Source of the DNA: a virus
Strand: one strand, 5' to 3'
Length of the DNA stretch: 27,022 bases
Virus record (IMG/VR): IMGVR_UViG_3300046792_000038
Span: 1 to 27,022 of that record
Below, in pieces: positions 23,075-27,022 of this stretch. Below the pieces are notes generated by a model, which saw only the letters and a list, made by a program, of their open reading frames with translations, had not been told where the DNA came from and made no database searches. Each line of letters opens with the position of its first letter. The first letter of the stretch is position 1. The position numbers were made by a program, and so were the translations under genes.

Positions 23075-23124
23075 CCACTATGATAACAAAACTTAAGTTT
23101 AAATAGTGGGATATAGTAGTATCC
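23075..23124. terminator. Weak stem-loops at the convergent junction
   Basis: CCACTAT (23075-23081) pairs with ATAGTGG (23103-23109) around the palindrome AAACTTAAGTTT (23089-23100). Immediately after, GGATA (23109-23113) pairs with TATCC (23120-23124). Stems are AT-rich and no clean T run follows on either strand, so an intrinsic terminator is doubtful. Its place between the Cys-rich small gene and the membrane microprotein makes a transcript end or processing site reasonable. Confidence 0.3.
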
Positions 23125-23145
23125 TCTATACTGTATTTTCATAAT

Positions 23146-23331
23146 TTAATATTCATCATCTATTGGTTCAGAATCAATAATACTATAATCGCTACCATCC
23201 TTAATATGTTCACATGCCTCATCCCATGCACTATCATTTTCATTCAATGTAGTAGCATTCGTATCTGACTCATATTCTCCTCGAACCCATATAAACTCTC
23301 CACATATTAAACAAACACATTTAAATCTCAT
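23146..23331 (-). CDS. Small acidic protein with CxCxxC motif, 61 aa
   Basis: It starts nine bases after the stop of the DUF3987-like gene, with GAGG about seven bases before the ATG. The N-terminus FKCVCLICGEFIW has a CxCxxCG knuckle that could hold one side of a zinc site; a fourth ligand may be Cys39 or a His near it. The C-terminus is highly acidic (SEPIDDEY). Small zinc-knuckle plus acidic proteins often regulate or mimic nucleic acid. Co-transcription with the replication genes is likely. No family was recognised. Confidence 0.65.
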   Translation of the reverse strand: MRFKCVCLICGEFIWVRGEYESDTNATTLNENDSAWDEACEHIKDGSDYSIIDSEPIDDEY

Positions 23332-23340
23332 TTTTAGCCC

Positions 23341-24558
23341 TCATGGTTTAATACCTTTATTATTTAATGCCGCCGTCATAGCATCTATACCCTTTTGAGT
23401 CATTTGAAAGTAAATTTTATTTCCTTTATGAACCATCATAAGTAAATTAGCTTGAATAAAAGTATCAATAATACTGTCTAATTCCTCAGCTTGAACCTCA
23501 TTCCAATATTGAAATAGGATCTCCTGTTTACTTAACGTATTCTCTTTTGCCTGCCAAAATAAGTTAAATATAAAAGCAGAGCTGCCGGCTTTTTCTGATC
23601 TTCCACTTCCCATAGCATATATTTCATAATTCGGTCTTAATGCTGTAACCTCAAGTATAGACCGTTCTATGTCCTTTAATTCTATTGTCATCCTTGAATC
23701 TGAGACAGCTAATATCATAGCTATCTTTAATATTAGAGTATGAATCCCTTCTACTACCCCAGTTTTACTACCATACTTTTCATAGTTTTTATATAGGTCT
23801 TCATACCATGTTGTAAAAAATCTAGCCGAACAATCATCTAAAGTTACCCTACCGGCCATTTTACTAATTTGTAAAAGTACTTTGACTAATTCATTCCAAT
23901 GCTCTGTATCTTTAAGTTCATCTACAATCTTATCTGGATTAAATAATGAATTAGGTGGTCTAAATTCGTCTGGTTTGATAAGGAGAGTTCTTCGTAATAA
24001 CCCACCGTAGTTAGCTCTTGAAGTGTATACTTCTCTAAGTAATGTTTCATTGCTTCCTGCGAGCATACTGACACATAGGTTTTTAATAATAATCGTTCCT
24101 GATCTGAGGTCATAAGGAAATGTCTCCGAGAAATCATACATTCTTGTTAACATCGGAATAAGTCTAGGATCGTCCACAAAGAATGATGATAATTCTTCTG
24201 CAAGAATTAAGCACGCGCCGCCCCGCAAGGTGATACCTTTTCCTTTTATAGGTAAGTCTTGAGATAATTTATCAAGTATACCTTGAACCGAGGCTGTCCC
24301 TGTAAAAGTCTTAGTTGTATTAGTCTCCGTTAAAAGTGCGTTTGACACTTTCATTGGCTCGCCTTTACGGTATTTAGCTGAATCTGCTAAGAGTACGGTA
24401 TATGTATTAGGATATATCTTACTTCTTTTATATTGTAGAAATACATTAAATCTTAAAGAAGAAGCAATAGTACTATAAGCAGCCCATTTCCAAAAACTTG
24501 TAGGACTCTCGTATTCACGAGTATAGTCAATGAATAGGCTAACATAATCTGACGGCAT
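23341..24558 (-). CDS. DUF3987-like helicase/primase-associated ATPase, 405 aa
   Basis: Residues 18-70 follow the family pattern 'F..W.ay..ia..l...v......iyPN.Y.vLla.sa..RKG': SFWKWAAYSTIASSLRFNVF, then YPNTYTVLLADSAKYRKGEP. The P-loop is atypical: instead of GxxGxGKS it reads ADSAKYRKG (58-66), a variant I associate with phage DUF3987 proteins. The Walker B-like ACLILAEELSSFF (115-127) follows. Residues about 330-400 form a winged-helix domain (SKQEILFQYWNEVQAEELDS, IQANLLMM). It lies 13 bases after the polymerase stop, in the same operon, so it probably helps unwind or prime. Only a weak ribosome binding site (AAAGA) precedes the ATG. Confidence 0.7.
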   Translation of the reverse strand: MPSDYVSLFIDYTREYESPTSFWKWAAYSTIASSLRFNVFLQYKRSKIYPNTYTVLLADSAKYRKGEPMKVSNALLTETNTTKTFTGTASVQGILDKLSQDLPIKGKGITLRGGACLILAEELSSFFVDDPRLIPMLTRMYDFSETFPYDLRSGTIIIKNLCVSMLAGSNETLLREVYTSRANYGGLLRRTLLIKPDEFRPPNSLFNPDKIVDELKDTEHWNELVKVLLQISKMAGRVTLDDCSARFFTTWYEDLYKNYEKYGSKTGVVEGIHTLILKIAMILAVSDSRMTIELKDIERSILEVTALRPNYEIYAMGSGRSEKAGSSAFIFNLFWQAKENTLSKQEILFQYWNEVQAEELDSIIDTFIQANLLMMVHKGNKIYFQMTQKGIDAMTAALNNKGIKP

Positions 24559-24571
24559 TCTTTATTTTCTT

Positions 24572-27022
24572 TCATATTTTAACTTCTACCATATTCATCC
24601 AGTTGGCTTCGCCAATGAATAGTTCTGTAGGAATAACTAATTCGAAATCCCTACTTAAGCTACAATTTAAAAAGTTTATAGGTCGTTCGTAAATTCTTTT
24701 GAATGTTTCTAAGTATTTTTCTTTTAAGTCTTTGTGTACTGTTGCTAGTATTGAGTCGTGTTGTTCTGAGTTAAATTTGTATTCCGTCATGTATCCTGGA
24801 AGTTGGTCTGCTATTCTCCACATAGTAAATTTAGTTAGATCACTTATTGTACTTTGAGGTATATATGCTATTGCTTCTTTAAGCAAGGATTCATCATATT
24901 TAGCATAAAATGTCCTGCTGCGGCCCCAAGGAGTTCTTAAGACACGAGTCCTTCTTATAATATCTTCTATTTCTTTATGGAACACGTCCTTAAGTTGCGG
25001 TTCCCTAGCATGAAATTTTTCTAGTGCATCTATACAGAATCCTAAAGGTAAATGTGTCATTTGAGCCATTCTAAATGCGCCCATAAGATAGTTACCCGCG
25101 TGTCTCACTTTTTTTCCAAGGTCATAATAAGTTATTCCTACTTTAGGGATCGCGGGACCTTTAGACGTAATTAAATTTGCATCCATGTTAAAGATCGCCG
25201 CAGCAGTTTTTGCGTGAATCTTTGGTTTAAGATCCATATTAGCCAAGTTTTCATAGTCTTCAGCAAGAACAAAAACAACCCTCGCTTCTGCTCCTGCTCC
25301 GTCACCTTCAATAAAAATAAAGTTATGCGGTGGGATAAAGATTTCTCGCATATCCGAAGCAATTTCCGCGTCATCGAAATCATTAAATATTTCCTCATCT
25401 ATAGCAAAGCCATGTTTACTTATTGTTTGGAGACTTCTACCCAACCTTTTGGTAGCCTTTGTAGAGTTAGGATCATCGGAAGTTCTAAATCTTTCATCAA
25501 TAGTTTTAGAGCAAGAACTTCGTCCTGTTTCTGTACCAGACAGATTATAAGATCCTCTAAAAGTATTATCTGGATGTAATGGTGTATTGAGATACTCAAC
25601 CACTTTTGCAAGTTTTCTACATACGATAATTCTGGATAATATATTATATCCAATTTTACCAGTTTTTTGGTCATCTCCGTGGTGTATAAGTAAGTCATCA
25701 AGCGTATCTTTATCGGTCTTAAAGGATTTAACTCCAAATTCGTTAGTTTTATATCTAAGGGGAAATCCAAGTTGGTCATAGATTAAACTTCCTACTTGTT
25801 TAGGGGATCTTGCATTAAACTCTTTATTGCCTACAAGTGACCTTAAGATAAATTCATTATTATCATAAAGTCTATGATACTTTTCGAGCTTCTTATGTTT
25901 AACTTCATTATCTACTAAAAGTCCTGTATTGTCTAGGTTCTTGTATATAAGAATTGATGGAGCAATCTCGTTATTATATAACTGTTTTGCATATGGGTCT
26001 TCTTCCAACTCTTTATCTTCTTCAACTGAAACGATGTGGGCCGCAAGGCTATCTTTTGCGTTATATAAGTATAATCTGTCTTTATCGTGCTTTTTTGGGT
26101 CAAATTCTTTTCCTTCATCTTTATAGTATGGGATGTTAGTATAGATACTAGTATAGAAATCTAGTCCCTTAGGTAACTCTGGATAGATTAATGCACCCTT
26201 TAACATGGAGTCAGATGTTACATTATTTAGATAGAATCCATGCCGTTCAAGGATAATCCAGTCATACTTAATATTCTGATTATTCTTCTCAAGACTTGAA
26301 GAAAGTATCTTAGCTATACGTTTCCAGAATAAGACTCGTTCATACTTATCTAAGGTATAGTCTCCCATTGGGACTGATACTGCTTCCCAACCATCAAAGC
26401 AAAAACTAATACAGGTTATTAAACCACCGTAAGTCTCTATATCAAACGTAACCCTTTTAGGTTCTTTCTTCCATTGACGGTCTAAAAATCTATCAAATTC
26501 TTCATACCGGCGGCATACCCAAACTATTCCTTCAGAAGATATATCTCTATTTTGTCGTTCTTTTGCTATTTTCTGAAAGTCTAATTGTGTATAGGATCTT
26601 GCCGTGGCATCGGAGTATAAAAGTTGCGGGCCTACTATTGGTATAACTTTAATTTGTGATCCAAGACTAAGTATCCAATCAGCCCTAAGAGGTAAAACAC
26701 TCCCGCGATAACAATAGACCCAATACTTCCTACTTCTGGGTTTAGATATAGTACTGATATATGGATAGACAACGCCAAGAGCAATATCGTCGAGAGGAAT
26801 AATAACAGTCGGATTAATGTCACGTAATTCTTGAAGTAAAACTTCTTCATAATATTTTAAGTCTACATTATTTAGTGCTTCTTTTAAGAGTTTAGTATTA
26901 GTACCTGAGTAAGCAAGTTTCTCCTTAATGAAGGTACTACGGTAACAGTTCTTAATGTTTATACCGTGTGGCCTTAAGTAGGAGTTTAAAGTACCTTCGA
27001 TTGATCCTACAAGTGCAATCCC
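24572..27022 (-). CDS. DNA polymerase, family A, with N-terminal UDG-like domain (5' end outside window), at least 816 aa
   Basis: The frame is open from the window edge; the internal ATG at 26368 is not the start, because the exonuclease motif lies upstream of it. Numbering from the window edge: residues 1-160 resemble family-4 uracil-DNA glycosylase (GTLNSYLRPHGINIKNCY, INPTVIIPLDDIAL, IKVIPIVGPQLLYSD). The 3'-5' exonuclease is FDIETYG (193-199), KYDWIIL (about 253) and YNAKD (320-324). Polymerase motif A is EGDGAGAEAR (572-581), motif B GKKVRHAGNYLMGA (636-649), motif C QHDS (754-757). GTETGRSS and the LQTIS strand are also present. It synthesises phage DNA with proofreading. The UDG-like HPS motif reads GPQ, so that domain is probably not a glycosylase. 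Confidence 0.9.
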   Translation of the reverse strand, partial: GIALVGSIEGTLNSYLRPHGINIKNCYRSTFIKEKLAYSGTNTKLLKEALNNVDLKYYEEVLLQELRDINPTVIIPLDDIALGVVYPYISTISKPRSRKYWVYCYRGSVLPLRADWILSLGSQIKVIPIVGPQLLYSDATARSYTQLDFQKIAKERQNRDISSEGIVWVCRRYEEFDRFLDRQWKKEPKRVTFDIETYGGLITCISFCFDGWEAVSVPMGDYTLDKYERVLFWKRIAKILSSSLEKNNQNIKYDWIILERHGFYLNNVTSDSMLKGALIYPELPKGLDFYTSIYTNIPYYKDEGKEFDPKKHDKDRLYLYNAKDSLAAHIVSVEEDKELEEDPYAKQLYNNEIAPSILIYKNLDNTGLLVDNEVKHKKLEKYHRLYDNNEFILRSLVGNKEFNARSPKQVGSLIYDQLGFPLRYKTNEFGVKSFKTDKDTLDDLLIHHGDDQKTGKIGYNILSRIIVCRKLAKVVEYLNTPLHPDNTFRGSYNLSGTETGRSSCSKTIDERFRTSDDPNSTKATKRLGRSLQTISKHGFAIDEEIFNDFDDAEIASDMREIFIPPHNFIFIEGDGAGAEARVVFVLAEDYENLANMDLKPKIHAKTAAAIFNMDANLITSKGPAIPKVGITYYDLGKKVRHAGNYLMGAFRMAQMTHLPLGFCIDALEKFHAREPQLKDVFHKEIEDIIRRTRVLRTPWGRSRTFYAKYDESLLKEAIAYIPQSTISDLTKFTMWRIADQLPGYMTEYKFNSEQHDSILATVHKDLKEKYLETFKRIYERPINFLNCSLSRDFELVIPTELFIGEANWMNMVEVKI

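Noticed and set aside
24500-24575. ATG at 24575 minus strand, 39-codon frame overlapping the DUF3987-like start
   Set aside because: Out of frame inside a well-supported gene, and no ribosome binding site stronger than that of the real gene.
25214-25579. Plus-strand 121-codon ORF opposite the polymerase
   Set aside because: Sequence is rich in Ser, Phe, Ile and Arg without family likeness, lacks a ribosome binding site and lies antisense to a clear gene.
26368-26370. ATG at 26368 as start of the polymerase
   Set aside because: The exonuclease motif FDIETYG and 218 in-frame codons lie upstream, so the gene is longer.
26635-26850. Minus-strand 71-residue ORF with two hydrophobic stretches, looking like a membrane protein
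   Set aside because: It lies fully inside the polymerase frame, which is open to the window edge and matches UDG-like sequence there; it is an out-of-frame shadow.

Overview
The window is one contiguous piece of a tailed bacteriophage genome. It is AT-rich (roughly one third GC by eye), tightly packed, and shows no integrase, tRNA, rRNA, insertion sequence or CRISPR array. No tape-measure, tail-tube or sheath gene is recognisable between the capsid genes and the end of the structural block. That block instead ends in three large internal-virion/ejection-type genes. This points to a short-tailed (podovirus-like) virus. The host cannot be named from the sequence.

Layout. (1) 1-332 carries no convincing gene. 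It holds short repeats related to GTGTAAGGTTT-CCGAC in both orientations, TGTAAACA motifs, and a three-copy heptamer, so it is a candidate origin or control region. (2) A 47-codon minus-strand ORF (333-476) and the plus-strand genes diverge from 477-629. (3) 630-3017 holds small genes: unknowns, a possible small terminase, and a probable lysis cluster (two small membrane proteins around a DUF5675-like protein, then a secreted Ig-like protein). (4) 3017-8988 is the packaging and head block: large terminase, portal, two small basic proteins, scaffold-like protein and major capsid protein. (5) 9015-9703 holds a long structured stem-loop, a decoration-type protein and a strong intrinsic terminator. 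(6) 9715-11365 is a glycosyltransferase / methyltransferase / zinc-binding protein cassette joined by ATGA overlaps to the following connector gene. (7) 11362-18653 encodes connectors, structural proteins, a repeat-containing fibre protein, a large tail hub and a His-rich collar fibre. (8) 18658-22943 encodes the ejection-type proteins. (9) 22944-27022 is on the minus strand and converges on the structural block: a 24-residue membrane peptide, a small Cys-containing protein, a DUF3987-like ATPase and a family A DNA polymerase that runs off the window.

How it works together. The minus-strand genes copy the genome. The plus-strand genes build the procapsid (scaffold, capsid, portal), fill it (terminase), close it and add the tail (connectors, hub, fibres), load ejection proteins and lyse the cell. 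The most notable points are: an N-terminal uracil-DNA-glycosylase-like domain on the polymerase whose catalytic HPS motif reads GPQ; the repeat-rich left end; the nested stem-loop after the capsid gene; a hydrophobic N-terminal extension on the capsid protein; and the translationally coupled sugar/methyl-transfer cassette inside the head-tail module. Functional names rest on motifs and gene order read by eye; no database search was run.
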